64,000 nt of DNA from positions 62,001 through 126,000 of the forward strand of contig NZ_JAIYCP010000003.1 of NCBI RefSeq assembly GCF_027487935.1. The letters are read 5' to 3'. Below the pieces are notes generated by a model, which saw only the letters and a list, made by a program, of their open reading frames with translations, searched no databases and was not told the DNA's origin. Positions 1 to 7,334 of the stretch are shown here, piece after piece. The translations under genes were made by a program, and so were the position numbers. Every line of letters starts with the position of its first letter. Position 1 is the stretch's first letter. Origin of the DNA: Brevundimonas sp. GTDB lineage: Bacteria > Pseudomonadota > Alphaproteobacteria > Caulobacterales > Caulobacteraceae.

Positions 1-996
1 GGTGGTCGAACCCATGCAGCGCAGGCTGCCTGACGCCAGGGCCGGCTTTAGCAGGTTCGAGGCGTCCATGGCCCCGCCCGAGGTCGCGCCGGCGCCGATC
101 ACGGTATGGATCTCGTCGATGAACAGGATGGCGTTGTCGTGCGTCTCCAGTTCCTTGACGACCTGTTTCAGCCGCTCCTCGAAATCGCCGCGATAGCGGG
201 TGCCGGCCAGCAGCGCCCCCATGTCGAGGCTGTAGATGGTGGCGCCTTCCAGCACCTCCGGCACCTCGTGATTTACGATCTTGCGGGCCAGGCCCTCGGC
301 GATGGCGGTCTTGCCGACCCCGGGGTCACCGACCAGCAGCGGGTTGTTCTTGGTCCGGCGGCACAGGATCTGGATGGCCCGCTCGACCTCGGCGTGACGG
401 CCGATCAGGGGATCGATCTTGCCGTTCCGCGACTTTTCATTGAGGTCGACGCAATAGGCTTCCAGGGCCTCGCCGCCGGTCTTGGCGGCGGCGGCGTCTT
501 CGGCGTCCTCGGGGCTTCCGCCGGTCTTGGCAGGGCTCTTGTCGACGCTGCTGCCGGCCTTCTTGGCGATACCGTGGGCGATGTAGTTGACCGCGTCATA
601 GCGGGTCATGTCCTGCTCCTGCAGGAAATAGGCGGCGTGACTCTCGCGCTCGCTGAAGATGGCGACCAGCACATTCGCGCCCGAGACCTCCTCGCGGCCC
701 GAGCTCTGGACGTGGATCACCGCGCGCTGGATCACGCGCTGGAAGCCGGCCGTGGGCTTGGCGTCCTCGCCGTCGCTGGTGGCCAACGCCGCCAGGTCTG
801 TGTCGACATAGAGGGTCAGGGCCGTCTTCAGCGCGACCAGATCGACATTGCAGGCCGTCATCACATTGGCGGCGTCCGGGTCATCGACCAGGGCCAGCAG
901 CAGGTGTTCAAGCGTGGCGTATTCGTGCCGCCGCTCGTTGGCGTAATGCACCGCACGGTGCAGGGTCTCTTCGAGAGGACGCGAAAATGAGGGCAT
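1..996 (-). CDS. clpA: ATP-dependent Clp protease ATP-binding subunit ClpA (partial, C-terminal part beyond window edge)
   Basis: Reading leftward from an ATG at 996, an open frame of 332 codons runs off the window start. The N-terminal Clp repeat domain occupies about residues 1-145, with [21 protein letters not shown] style helices. It is followed by a short linker and the first AAA+ module. The Walker A motif GDPGVGKT is at 223-230 and Walker B ILFIDE at 290-295. ClpA is the hexameric unfoldase that feeds substrates into ClpP. clpS ends only 13 bp upstream on the same strand, the usual clpS-clpA operon, so adaptor and unfoldase are co-expressed. The second AAA+ module and the ClpP-binding loop lie outside the window. 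ClpB is less likely because of the N-domain sequence and the clpS neighbour. Confidence 0.95.
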   Translation of the reverse strand, partial: MPSFSRPLEETLHRAVHYANERRHEYATLEHLLLALVDDPDAANVMTACNVDLVALKTALTLYVDTDLAALATSDGEDAKPTAGFQRVIQRAVIHVQSSGREEVSGANVLVAIFSERESHAAYFLQEQDMTRYDAVNYIAHGIAKKAGSSVDKSPAKTGGSPEDAEDAAAAKTGGEALEAYCVDLNEKSRNGKIDPLIGRHAEVERAIQILCRRTKNNPLLVGDPGVGKTAIAEGLARKIVNHEVPEVLEGATIYSLDMGALLAGTRYRGDFEERLKQVVKELETHDNAILFIDEIHTVIGAGATSGGAMDASNLLKPALASGSLRCMGSTT

Positions 997-1009
997 GGGG
1001 AGGTTCCTC

Positions 1010-1345
1010 TCAGTCCTTTTCCATCGTGCATTGCAGCGGGTGCTGGTGGCGTCGCGCCGTCTCGATCACCTGGGCGACCTTGGTCTCGGCCACCTCATAG
1101 GTGAAGACGCCGCACACCCCGACGCCATGCTGGTGCACATGCAGCATGATGCGGGTGGCCGCCTCGCGGTCCTTCTGGAAGAACCGTTCCAGCACATAGA
1201 TGACGAACTCCATCGGCGTGTAGTCGTCGTTCAGGATCAGCACCCGATAAAGCGAGGGCTTCTGAAGTTTCGGCCTGGTTTCGGTGACCGTGGCGGACCC
1301 GAGGCCTCCACCATTCTGTTCACCTGGCCTGCGGGACGGCGGCAT
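1010..1345 (-). CDS. clpS: ATP-dependent Clp protease adaptor ClpS
   Basis: ClpS is a 111-residue adaptor that delivers N-end-rule substrates to ClpA. The core is unmistakable: the [10 protein letters not shown] segment (N39-D40-D41 would contact the substrate alpha-amino group), a long helix, and the [20 protein letters not shown] segment whose first His (71) matches the conserved binding-pocket His. The frame is open further upstream to an ATG at 1468, which would add 41 unconserved residues. I chose the ATG at 1345 because it gives the usual family length of roughly 100-120 residues, but no clear Shine-Dalgarno sequence decides it. It lies immediately upstream of clpA, 13 bp away, and is probably cotranscribed. 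Confidence 0.93.
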   Translation of the reverse strand: MPPSRRPGEQNGGGLGSATVTETRPKLQKPSLYRVLILNDDYTPMEFVIYVLERFFQKDREAATRIMLHVHQHGVGVCGVFTYEVAETKVAQVIETARRHQHPLQCTMEKD

Positions 1346-1471
1346 TCGTAATCCGTATGGGGAGAGTCGATGGCTCAGATAGGGAATGATGGCCTGAATT
1401 GAAGCCGCGTCCAGTGACTCTTGAGTGGGCTGCGTCAATTCTCCCTCGCCCGCAGTGGGGTCGGCCAAACG

Positions 1472-1498
1472 AAAAAGCCCCGGCGTTTCCGCCGGGGC
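1472..1498 (-). terminator. Intrinsic terminator of the phasin gene
   Basis: A 9-bp perfect stem (GCCCCGGCG at 1477-1485, CGCCGGGGC at 1490-1498) has a 4-nt loop. On the minus strand it is followed by a run of five T (plus-strand A at 1472-1476). It lies 46 bp downstream of the phasin stop, in the right orientation to end that transcript and insulate clpS from it. Confidence 0.8.
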
Positions 1499-1543
1499 CT
1501 CTCGTATGCTTGCAGGTGACGCTCGTTGAAGCGTCGGGTCGCC

Positions 1544-2083
1544 TTAGCGGGCGGCCTGGAACTTTTCGACCGAGGCGGTGACGCGCTCGTTGATCGGCTT
1601 GAAGCTGTTCTTGACCGAGGCGGTCAGGACGTCCGTCGCCTTGGTGACTTCCGCCAGATAGGCTTCGGTCGCCGACTTGGCCCAGGTCGTCTGCAGCTCG
1701 AGCAGCTCCTGGATCGAACGGGCCTGCGACATCGACTGGGCCGCGGCGACGCCGTCTTCCCAGGACTTCTTCGTGAAGGCAGCCGACTGGGCCGACAGGG
1801 TCTCGACGCCTTTCTGGGCGGCGGCGGCCGAGGCGACGATGGCTTCCAGGTTCTGCTTGCCCTGGATGTTGAGCTCGGTGAGGCCGGCGGCCGACTTGTC
1901 GGCGACGTCCTTGAGCGCCTTGGCACCGGCGGCCTGGGCCTGCTCGGCATTGGCCTGGAAGGTGGTCTGGGCCTTTTCAGCAGTCGCCTTGACGCTGGCG
2001 GTCGCGGTTTCGACGGTCTTCTTCACGGTATCCGTCGCGGTCTCGACGGTCTTCTTGACGGTATCGGCGGTGGTGTCAGCCAT
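1544..2083 (-). CDS. Phasin family protein (granule-associated, Phasin_2 type)
   Basis: This 179-residue, Ala/Lys/Glu-rich, almost entirely helical protein resembles phasins, which coat polyhydroxyalkanoate granules. An N-terminal amphipathic tract holds two direct copies of an 11-residue unit (DTVKKTVETAT). Then comes the typical phasin core with NLEAIVASAAAAQKGVE and QELLELQTTWAKSATEAY. I chose the ATG at 2083, preceded by AGGAG at good spacing. An upstream ATG at 2152 would add 23 unconserved residues. No PHA synthase or depolymerase gene lies within the window, so granule association rests on sequence family alone. A terminator follows and a candidate promoter precedes, so it looks monocistronic. 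Confidence 0.85.
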   Translation of the reverse strand: MADTTADTVKKTVETATDTVKKTVETATASVKATAEKAQTTFQANAEQAQAAGAKALKDVADKSAAGLTELNIQGKQNLEAIVASAAAAQKGVETLSAQSAAFTKKSWEDGVAAAQSMSQARSIQELLELQTTWAKSATEAYLAEVTKATDVLTASVKNSFKPINERVTASVEKFQAAR

Positions 2084-2165
2084 GAGGGGCTCCTGAACGT
2101 ATTCGCGGTCGGGGAGGACCGCCTGAAATGCTTCCGCGAGGAACGAGTCCATCGCGACAGGCGGT

Positions 2166-2194
2166 CATATGGTGCAGGTGCGAAGTCGCGTCAA
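2166..2194 (-). promoter_or_regulatory. Candidate sigma-70-type promoter of the phasin gene
   Basis: On the minus strand TTGACG (2194-2189) is separated by 17 bp from CATATG (2171-2166). The -35 hexamer is five of six to consensus and the -10 is three of six. This would give a leader of about 75 nt before the phasin ATG at 2083. It is inferred from spacing and sequence only. Confidence 0.45.
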
Positions 2195-2338
2195 GCAGAA
2201 ATGGTGCAATGCACAAAAGTTCACAAAATCGTTGACGGGTTGTTTACCCTCACGAAACCGGAATGACGCATGTTAGCTTTTTTATCAGCGTCGCGTGGTG
2301 GGGCCGCCGTCGCGCCAAACGTCCTGTGAGGCCTGTCT

Positions 2339-3754
2339 TTGCCGCTTTCCGCCCTGATCCGTCGCGGACTTCTGTCGCTGCTGCTGGCCGTCGCGGTGAC
2401 GATGACGCCGACGCGCCCGCCGCTCGCCCAGTCGGCTGACAATGCGCGCTACGCCGCCATCGTCGTGGATGCCGAGTCCGGCGAGGTGCTGTTCGCCCGC
2501 CACGCCGACAGCCGTCGTTATCCGGCCTCGATCACCAAGGTGATGACCCTCTATCTGGCGTTCGAGGCCCTGGCCGAAGGCAAGATCAAGCTCGACGACG
2601 TCATCACCGTCTCACCCCACGCCGCCAGCCAGCCGCCGTCCAAACTGGGGCTCGCCGCCGGCCAGACCATCACCGTGGACGACGCCATGCGGGCCACGGC
2701 GGTCCGCAGCTCCAACGATATGGCCATGGCACTGGCCGAACACATCAGCGGCTCCCAGGACCGGTTCGCCGCCCAGATGACGCTGAAGGCCCGTGAACTG
2801 GGGATGACCCAGACCCGCTATGTCAATCCCAATGGGCTGCCGGACGCCCGCCAGCTGACGTCCGCGCGCGACCTGGCGATCCTCGCCCGGGCGGTCATGC
2901 GCGACTACCCGCAGTACTACAGCTATTTCGGGCTCCAGGACTGGGCCTACAACGGTCGCGACTATCGCAACACCAATGGCCTGCTCCGTGAGGGCCAAGG
3001 CTATGACGGCATGAAGACCGGCTACACCAACGCCTCCGGCTACAATCTGGCCGCCTCGGCGGTCCGCGACGGTCGCCGGATCATCACCATTGTCCTCGGT
3101 GGCCGCTCGACGGCCAGCCGCAACGCCCATGTGGCAGCCCTGATGGATACCGGGTTCGAGGTCGAACGCGCCCGCGCCCGTGGCGAGACGATCCAGGTGG
3201 CCCAGACCTTCTTCGAGGCGCGCGGCTTCGGCCTCGGCCCGGACAGCAACGGTCCGATCGAATACGCGGCCGCCACCGGCGAGAATGACGACGCAAGCGC
3301 GGGGTCCAGCGCTCCGCCTGGCAGCGGCGTCGCCTACGCCGCCCTGCCCGCCCCTCCGCCGCCGGTCGCCCGGGTGACCCCGGCCCCCTCCGAGCCTGCC
3401 GCCGCCGAACGGCCGGCCGATGTGACGGCCATCCTCAACGGTGGATCCAACGTCGCATCCCCACCTCGCGCCCGCCCGCCGGCCCGGCCGCCGGCGCGGG
3501 AACCCGCGCGCGAGCCCGCGGGCCGCTGGGCCGTGCAGGTCGGTGCCTTCCGTGACGAGACGGTCGCCCGAAACTGGCTGACCGAGGTCAACCGCCGCTT
3601 CCGCAGCCAGTTCACGGCCGCAGAGCGCACCGTCCAGAATGCCAGCGGCTGGTACCGCTCGCGCTTCACCGGCATGACCGAGCAGGGAGCCCGCTCGGCC
3701 TGCGCGGCCCTGGAGGAACGTCGGGTCACCTGTCTGGTGGTGCGGCCGGAGTAA
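2339..3754 (+). CDS. D-alanyl-D-alanine carboxypeptidase (S11 family) with C-terminal SPOR domain
   Basis: This 471-residue exported penicillin-binding protein would trim the terminal D-Ala from peptidoglycan stem peptides in the periplasm. A signal peptide covers about residues 1-31 (AQ before SADNARY). The three S11 active-site motifs are present: SITK at 64-67 with nucleophile Ser64, SSN at 124-126, and KTG at 226-228. A Pro/Ala-rich linker with [11 protein letters not shown]-like repeats (about 320-390) leads to a SPOR domain (about 393-471, beginning RWAVQVGAF), which binds denuded septal glycan. The start is a TTG at 2339: an in-frame stop at 2327 limits the upstream choice, and the first ATG would cut the signal peptide. 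The fusion suggests targeting to the division site. Confidence 0.92.
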   Translation: MPLSALIRRGLLSLLLAVAVTMTPTRPPLAQSADNARYAAIVVDAESGEVLFARHADSRRYPASITKVMTLYLAFEALAEGKIKLDDVITVSPHAASQPPSKLGLAAGQTITVDDAMRATAVRSSNDMAMALAEHISGSQDRFAAQMTLKARELGMTQTRYVNPNGLPDARQLTSARDLAILARAVMRDYPQYYSYFGLQDWAYNGRDYRNTNGLLREGQGYDGMKTGYTNASGYNLAASAVRDGRRIITIVLGGRSTASRNAHVAALMDTGFEVERARARGETIQVAQTFFEARGFGLGPDSNGPIEYAAATGENDDASAGSSAPPGSGVAYAALPAPPPPVARVTPAPSEPAAAERPADVTAILNGGSNVASPPRARPPARPPAREPAREPAGRWAVQVGAFRDETVARNWLTEVNRRFRSQFTAAERTVQNASGWYRSRFTGMTEQGARSACAALEERRVTCLVVRPE

Positions 3755-3793
3755 CCCGCACCCTCGGCGATCCGCCGAACGCGCACCCGGGGC

Positions 3794-3822
3794 TGGACCG
3801 GACCGACCTTTTCCCCTATACG
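3794..3822 (+). promoter_or_regulatory. Candidate promoter of the rpsF-rpsR-rplI operon (long leader)
   Basis: TGGACC (3794-3799) and TATACG (3817-3822) are 17 bp apart; each matches four of six consensus bases. Transcription would start near 3829, leaving a leader of about 135 nt before rpsF. The leader contains an imperfect hairpin near 3911-3931 with a CCCG loop, which could be an S6:S18-type autoregulatory site. That second point is speculative. Confidence 0.4.
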
Positions 3823-3963
3823 CGCCGCCTTTCCAGGACTTCGGTCCCGGTCGCGGAACTCCAAAGGGTTCGGGAAGTCATCCCGGCCGCCGCATCGGGA
3901 TCCATCGTGGGAGAGGACTTACCCGGTCCCCTCGCGCCGACGTCCTACAAGGGAGAATACCGC

Positions 3964-4350
3964 ATGGCTCTTTACGAGCACACGGTCATGTCGCGCCAGG
4001 ATATCAGCGCGCAACAGGCCGAAGCGCTGAACGACACCATCAAGGGTTTGATCGAAGCCGGCGGCGGCACCGTCGCCAAGATCGAATACTGGGGTCTGCG
4101 CAACCTGACCTATCGGGTCAAGAAGAACCGCAAGGCGCACTATTCGCTGCTCGCCGTCGATTGCCCGCCCGCCGCCATGGCCGAGGTCGAGCGTCAGCTG
4201 TCGATCAACGAGGACGTCCTTCGCTGGCTGACCGTCCGCGTCGAGGAACTCGACCTGGAACTGTCGCCCCTGCTGGCCCGCCGCGAGCGCGAGCGTGAAC
4301 GTGAGCGTGAACGCACGCCGCGTGACGACGCCGCCGAAGCCGCATTTTAA
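3964..4350 (+). CDS. rpsF: 30S ribosomal protein S6
   Basis: This is a 128-residue bacterial S6, a small-subunit protein that binds 16S rRNA as a heterodimer with S18. The N-terminal [15 protein letters not shown] strand and the [20 protein letters not shown] segment are diagnostic. The start is the ATG at 3964, preceded by AAGGGAG; the frame stays open upstream to 3907 without conserved sequence. The tail is unusual, an alternating Arg-Glu run ([12 protein letters not shown] at about 107-118) before [11 protein letters not shown]. Charged S6 tails are known, and E. coli S6 is poly-glutamylated by RimK. It is first in the S6-S18-L9 operon. Confidence 0.97.
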   Translation: MALYEHTVMSRQDISAQQAEALNDTIKGLIEAGGGTVAKIEYWGLRNLTYRVKKNRKAHYSLLAVDCPPAAMAEVERQLSINEDVLRWLTVRVEELDLELSPLLARRERERERERERTPRDDAAEAAF

Positions 4351-4362
4351 GGAACCCGGAAC

Positions 4363-4641
4363 ATGACCGACACCACCGCTCCGTCGCCGGGCGCGCCGGC
4401 CGGCTCCGGCGCCGCCGGACGCCGTCCCTTCTATCGTCGCCGCAAGGTTTGCCCGTTCACGGGTGAAGGCGCGCCGAAGATCGACTACAAGGACGTCAAA
4501 CTGCTGCAACGCTACATCAGCGAGCGCGGCAAGATCGTTCCTTCGCGCATCACCGCCGTTTCCCAGATCAAGCAACGCGAACTGGCCAAGGCCATCAAGC
4601 GCGCCCGCTATCTGGCCCTCCTGCCTTACGTGGTGAAATAA
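4363..4641 (+). CDS. rpsR: 30S ribosomal protein S18
   Basis: This is a 92-residue S18, the partner of S6 on the platform of the small subunit. After a short Ala/Gly/Pro-rich N-terminal extension the conserved body is clear: [12 protein letters not shown], then [19 protein letters not shown], then the C-terminal [14 protein letters not shown]. It starts 12 bp after rpsF, and rplI starts one base after its stop, so the three genes form one operon and are probably translationally coupled. Length is slightly above the family average because of the N-terminal extension, a usual alphaproteobacterial feature. Confidence 0.97.
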   Translation: MTDTTAPSPGAPAGSGAAGRRPFYRRRKVCPFTGEGAPKIDYKDVKLLQRYISERGKIVPSRITAVSQIKQRELAKAIKRARYLALLPYVVK

Positions 4642-4642
4642 G

Positions 4643-5227
4643 ATGAAGGTCGTTCTGCTTGAGCGCGTCGATAATCTCGGCGCCATCGGCGACGTCGTGT
4701 CCGTCAAGGACGGCTTCGCCCGCAACTTCCTTCTGCCGCGTGACAAGGCCCGTCGGGCCACGTCGGCGAACCTGAAGGCGTTCGAACTCGACCGCGCCGC
4801 CATCGAGGCCCGCAACGAGAAGAACAAGGCTGACGCCGGTGCGATCGGTTCCAAGATCGACGGCCAGACCTATGTCATGATCCGGCAGGCCGGTGAGACG
4901 GGCCAGCTGTACGGTTCGGTCGCCGCCCGCGACGTCGTCGAGGCCGTCACGGCCGAAGGCGGCAAGGTCGAGCGCAGCCAGATCGTGCTCAACACCCCGA
5001 TCAAGACGCTGGGCGTCCACGAAGTGCTGGTTCGCCTGCACGCCGAGGTCTCGGCCACCGTCAAGATCAACATCGCCCGTTCGGCCGACGAAGCCGAGCG
5101 TCAGGCGAAGGGTGAGGACGTGATCAAGGCCGCCTATGACGAGGACCGCGAACTGGCCCTCGAACAGGCCAAGGACATGGTCGCCGGCGGCGCCGGCCAG
5201 CAGGAAGGCCTCGGTTCGGAAGCCTGA
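4643..5227 (+). CDS. rplI: 50S ribosomal protein L9
   Basis: This is a 194-residue L9. The N-terminal domain (about 1-50) carries the signature MKVVLLERVDNLGAIGDVV and the FARNFLLPRDKA loop that binds 23S rRNA. A long helix connects to the C-terminal domain with GQLYGSVAARDVVEAV and LGVHEVLVRLHAEV. The Gln/Gly/Ala-rich tail extends beyond the E. coli protein, as in other alphaproteobacteria. It is last in the operon; an inverted repeat 31 bp after the stop probably ends transcription. Confidence 0.97.
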   Translation: MKVVLLERVDNLGAIGDVVSVKDGFARNFLLPRDKARRATSANLKAFELDRAAIEARNEKNKADAGAIGSKIDGQTYVMIRQAGETGQLYGSVAARDVVEAVTAEGGKVERSQIVLNTPIKTLGVHEVLVRLHAEVSATVKINIARSADEAERQAKGEDVIKAAYDEDRELALEQAKDMVAGGAGQQEGLGSEA

Positions 5228-5258
5228 ACCGGAGTCAGCCGATAACAAGTCAGTGATC

Positions 5259-5289
5259 GGGCGCGTCCAGTCGGGCGCGCCCTTTCTCT
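5259..5289 (+). terminator. Probable intrinsic terminator after rplI
   Basis: GGGCGCG (5259-5265) pairs with CGCGCCC (5276-5282) across a 10-nt loop and is followed by a T-rich stretch (TTTCTCTT). The position after the last ribosomal gene and before a separate exported-protein gene supports a terminator. Confidence 0.65.
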
Positions 5290-5346
5290 TGGCCGCGATA
5301 CCGCCTTAAAGGCTCGGCCAAGCTTGGCCGTCCGGGGAGATTGACC

Positions 5347-5715
5347 ATGAAGAAACTCGCGCTCGTCGTCGGCCTCGCCGCGACCCTGTTCGCCACCGCC
5401 GCCCAGGCCATGACGGTCCAGGAGTTCCTGACCACCGCCTCCCGGATTCCGCAGAATCCGACGGCCATGCTCCGGTCCGACACACGCCGGCTCATCCGCG
5501 AGTTCGAGGGTGCGGTCCGCACGGTTCGCGCCGAGCAGGTCGCGGCCCGACAGGCCGGTCGCAAGCCCGCGACCTGCATGCCGGAGCGGGTGTCGTTTTC
5601 ACCCGACGCCATCCTTGGACGGTTCAATTCCATCCCGGCGAACCGTCGCAACATCAGCGTCACCCAGGCGATGCGCGAATGGATGGCCGAACGCCACCCC
5701 TGCCCTGCAAGCTGA
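5347..5715 (+). CDS. Small exported protein, Rap1a/Tai-like
   Basis: This 122-residue protein has a clear signal peptide (MKKLALVVGLAATLFATAAQA, cleavage after AQA) and is probably periplasmic. The mature part has only two cysteines, one before PERVSFSPDAILGRF and one in the C-terminal HPCPAS. The spacing and C-terminal pattern (Cys-Pro, helix, AMREWMAERHPC) resemble the Rap1a/Tai family, periplasmic immunity proteins against amidase toxins, but many members are uncharacterised housekeeping homologues. I chose the ATG at 5347 rather than a TTG two codons upstream. No type VI effector is nearby. It sits between rplI and dnaB, genes that are adjacent in many bacteria. Function is not assigned. 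Confidence 0.75.
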   Translation: MKKLALVVGLAATLFATAAQAMTVQEFLTTASRIPQNPTAMLRSDTRRLIREFEGAVRTVRAEQVAARQAGRKPATCMPERVSFSPDAILGRFNSIPANRRNISVTQAMREWMAERHPCPAS

Positions 5716-5756
5716 ACCATAACTGATCAGGCTACGGAATTCCGGGGCATCCACAG

Positions 5757-5785
5757 AGCCGCGGACTTATCCCTCTGCCGCGGCT
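5757..5785 (+). other. Hairpin in the dnaB leader
   Basis: AGCCGCGG (5757-5764) and CCGCGGCT (5778-5785) form an 8-bp perfect stem with a 13-nt loop, 40 bp before the dnaB ATG. There is no T-run, so it is more likely a leader structure or a weak terminator for the small gene upstream. Weak DnaA-box-like sequence (GCATCCACA) lies just 5'. Confidence 0.4.
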
Positions 5786-5824
5786 ACGTCCGCGCATGTC
5801 GCATGGCCTGCGCATGGTTAAGAC

Positions 5825-7324
5825 ATGACCCCGATGAACGCCTTCGCCCCCGTCCAATTCCCGTCGCCGATGGACTCCGGCCCGATCCCGTCGATGCCGC
5901 ACAATCTCGAGGCGGAACAGGCCCTTCTCGGCTCGCTGTTGTTCGACAATGCCGTGTTCGAACGGCTGTCCGACCGCCTGCGCGGTTCGCATTTCCACGA
6001 GCCCTTCCACCAGCGCCTGTACGAAGCGATCGAGGACCACATCCGCCAGGGCATGCTGGCCGAGCCGACCATTCTGATGGAGCGGTTCAAGCTGGACCCG
6101 GCCTTCCAGGAGTTCGGCGGCCTGCGCTATCTCGCCGATCTGGTCGACCGCGCCCCGCCGGCGGCCAATGCCCCCGACTATGCGCGGGTGGTCTATGACC
6201 TGGCCCTGCGCCGCGACCTGATCCGCATCGGCGGCGCGATCGTGCGCGAGGCGCCGCAGCCCGAAACCGCCGCCATCGACCAGATCGAACAGGCCGAACA
6301 GCAGCTGTACACCCTGGCCGAAACGGGCAAGCCGTCCTCGGGCTTTGTCAGCTTCTCCAGCGCCCTCGGTGGCGCGGTGCAGATGGCCGCGGAGGCCTAT
6401 CAGCGCGATGGCAAACTGGCCGGTCTGGCCACCCATCTGGACGATCTGGACGCCAAGCTGGGCGGCCTGCACGCCTCTGACCTGCTGGTCCTCGCCGGCC
6501 GGCCGTCGATGGGCAAGACCGCGCTGGCGACCAACATCGCCTTCAACGTCGCGCGCAACTACCGCTGGGAGCCGACGCCCGAGGGCCGCAAGACGGTCAG
6601 CGGCGGGGTGGTCGCCTTCTATTCGCTGGAAATGAGCGCCGAACAGCTGGCCATGCGGATCCTGGCCGACGCGTCGGGCGTGTCCTCGGACAAGCTGCGC
6701 AAGGGCGAGATCGACGCCGCCGATTTCGGCCGCATCCGCGAGGCCGCCGTAGAGATCGGCGAAAGCCCCCTGTTCATCGACGCCACCGGTGGCCTGTCGA
6801 TCTCCAAGCTCGCCGCCCGCGCCCGCCGCCTGAAACGCCAGGAGCACGGCCTCGACCTGATCATCGTCGACTACCTCCAGCTCATCACGGTCGGCGAGGG
6901 CAACAACCAGAAGAACCGGGTGCAGGAGGTGTCGGAAATCACCGGCGCCCTCAAGGCCCTGGCCAAGGAACTGAGTGTGCCCATCCTGGCCCTGTCCCAG
7001 CTGTCGCGTCAGGTCGAGCAGCGCGAGGACAAACGGCCCCAGTTGTCTGACCTGCGCGAATCCGGCTCGATCGAACAGGACGCGGACTGCGTCATGTTCG
7101 TCTATCGCGAGAGCTACTATCTGGGCCGCGCCGAACCCCGCGAGGGCACGCCCGAACACCTGCAATGGCAGGAGGACATGGACCGGCTGGAGCACCAGGC
7201 CGAGGTCGTCATCGGCAAACAGCGCCACGGCCCGATCGGCATCATCAAGCTGAGCTTCGACGCCAATACGACCAAGTTCGGAAATCTGGCGCAGGGCCAG
7301 CGGTACGAGGGTTACGGGGACTGA
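5825..7324 (+). CDS. dnaB: Replicative DNA helicase DnaB
   Basis: This is a 499-residue hexameric 5'-3' helicase that unwinds DNA at the replication fork and recruits primase. The N-terminal domain contains PHNLEAEQALLGSLLFDN (from about 25) and the region that meets DnaG. The RecA-like C-terminal domain carries Walker A GRPSMGKT (225-232, Lys231), Walker B LIIVDYLQLI, and SQLSRQVEQREDKRPQLSDLRESGSIEQD with the arginine-finger region. The protein ends FGNLAQGQRYEGYGD. No intein interrupts it and length is typical. The ATG at 5825 is used; another Met follows at codon 4 and could also serve. It stands alone behind the small exported-protein gene and before an oppositely oriented esterase. Confidence 0.97.
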   Translation: MTPMNAFAPVQFPSPMDSGPIPSMPHNLEAEQALLGSLLFDNAVFERLSDRLRGSHFHEPFHQRLYEAIEDHIRQGMLAEPTILMERFKLDPAFQEFGGLRYLADLVDRAPPAANAPDYARVVYDLALRRDLIRIGGAIVREAPQPETAAIDQIEQAEQQLYTLAETGKPSSGFVSFSSALGGAVQMAAEAYQRDGKLAGLATHLDDLDAKLGGLHASDLLVLAGRPSMGKTALATNIAFNVARNYRWEPTPEGRKTVSGGVVAFYSLEMSAEQLAMRILADASGVSSDKLRKGEIDAADFGRIREAAVEIGESPLFIDATGGLSISKLAARARRLKRQEHGLDLIIVDYLQLITVGEGNNQKNRVQEVSEITGALKALAKELSVPILALSQLSRQVEQREDKRPQLSDLRESGSIEQDADCVMFVYRESYYLGRAEPREGTPEHLQWQEDMDRLEHQAEVVIGKQRHGPIGIIKLSFDANTTKFGNLAQGQRYEGYGD

Positions 7325-7334
7325 ACCGACGGCC

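Noticed and set aside
106-990. Plus-strand open frame over the clpA region
   Set aside because: The minus strand encodes clear ClpA sequence with Walker motifs; the plus frame has no domain content.
3919-4854. Long minus-strand frame antisense to rpsF and rpsR
   Set aside because: Ribosomal protein genes on the plus strand are certain, and the antisense frame has no domain content.
5747-5773. DnaA boxes in the dnaB leader
   Set aside because: GCATCCACA and TTATCCCTC are only 7 and 6 of 9 matches, too weak to support without binding data.
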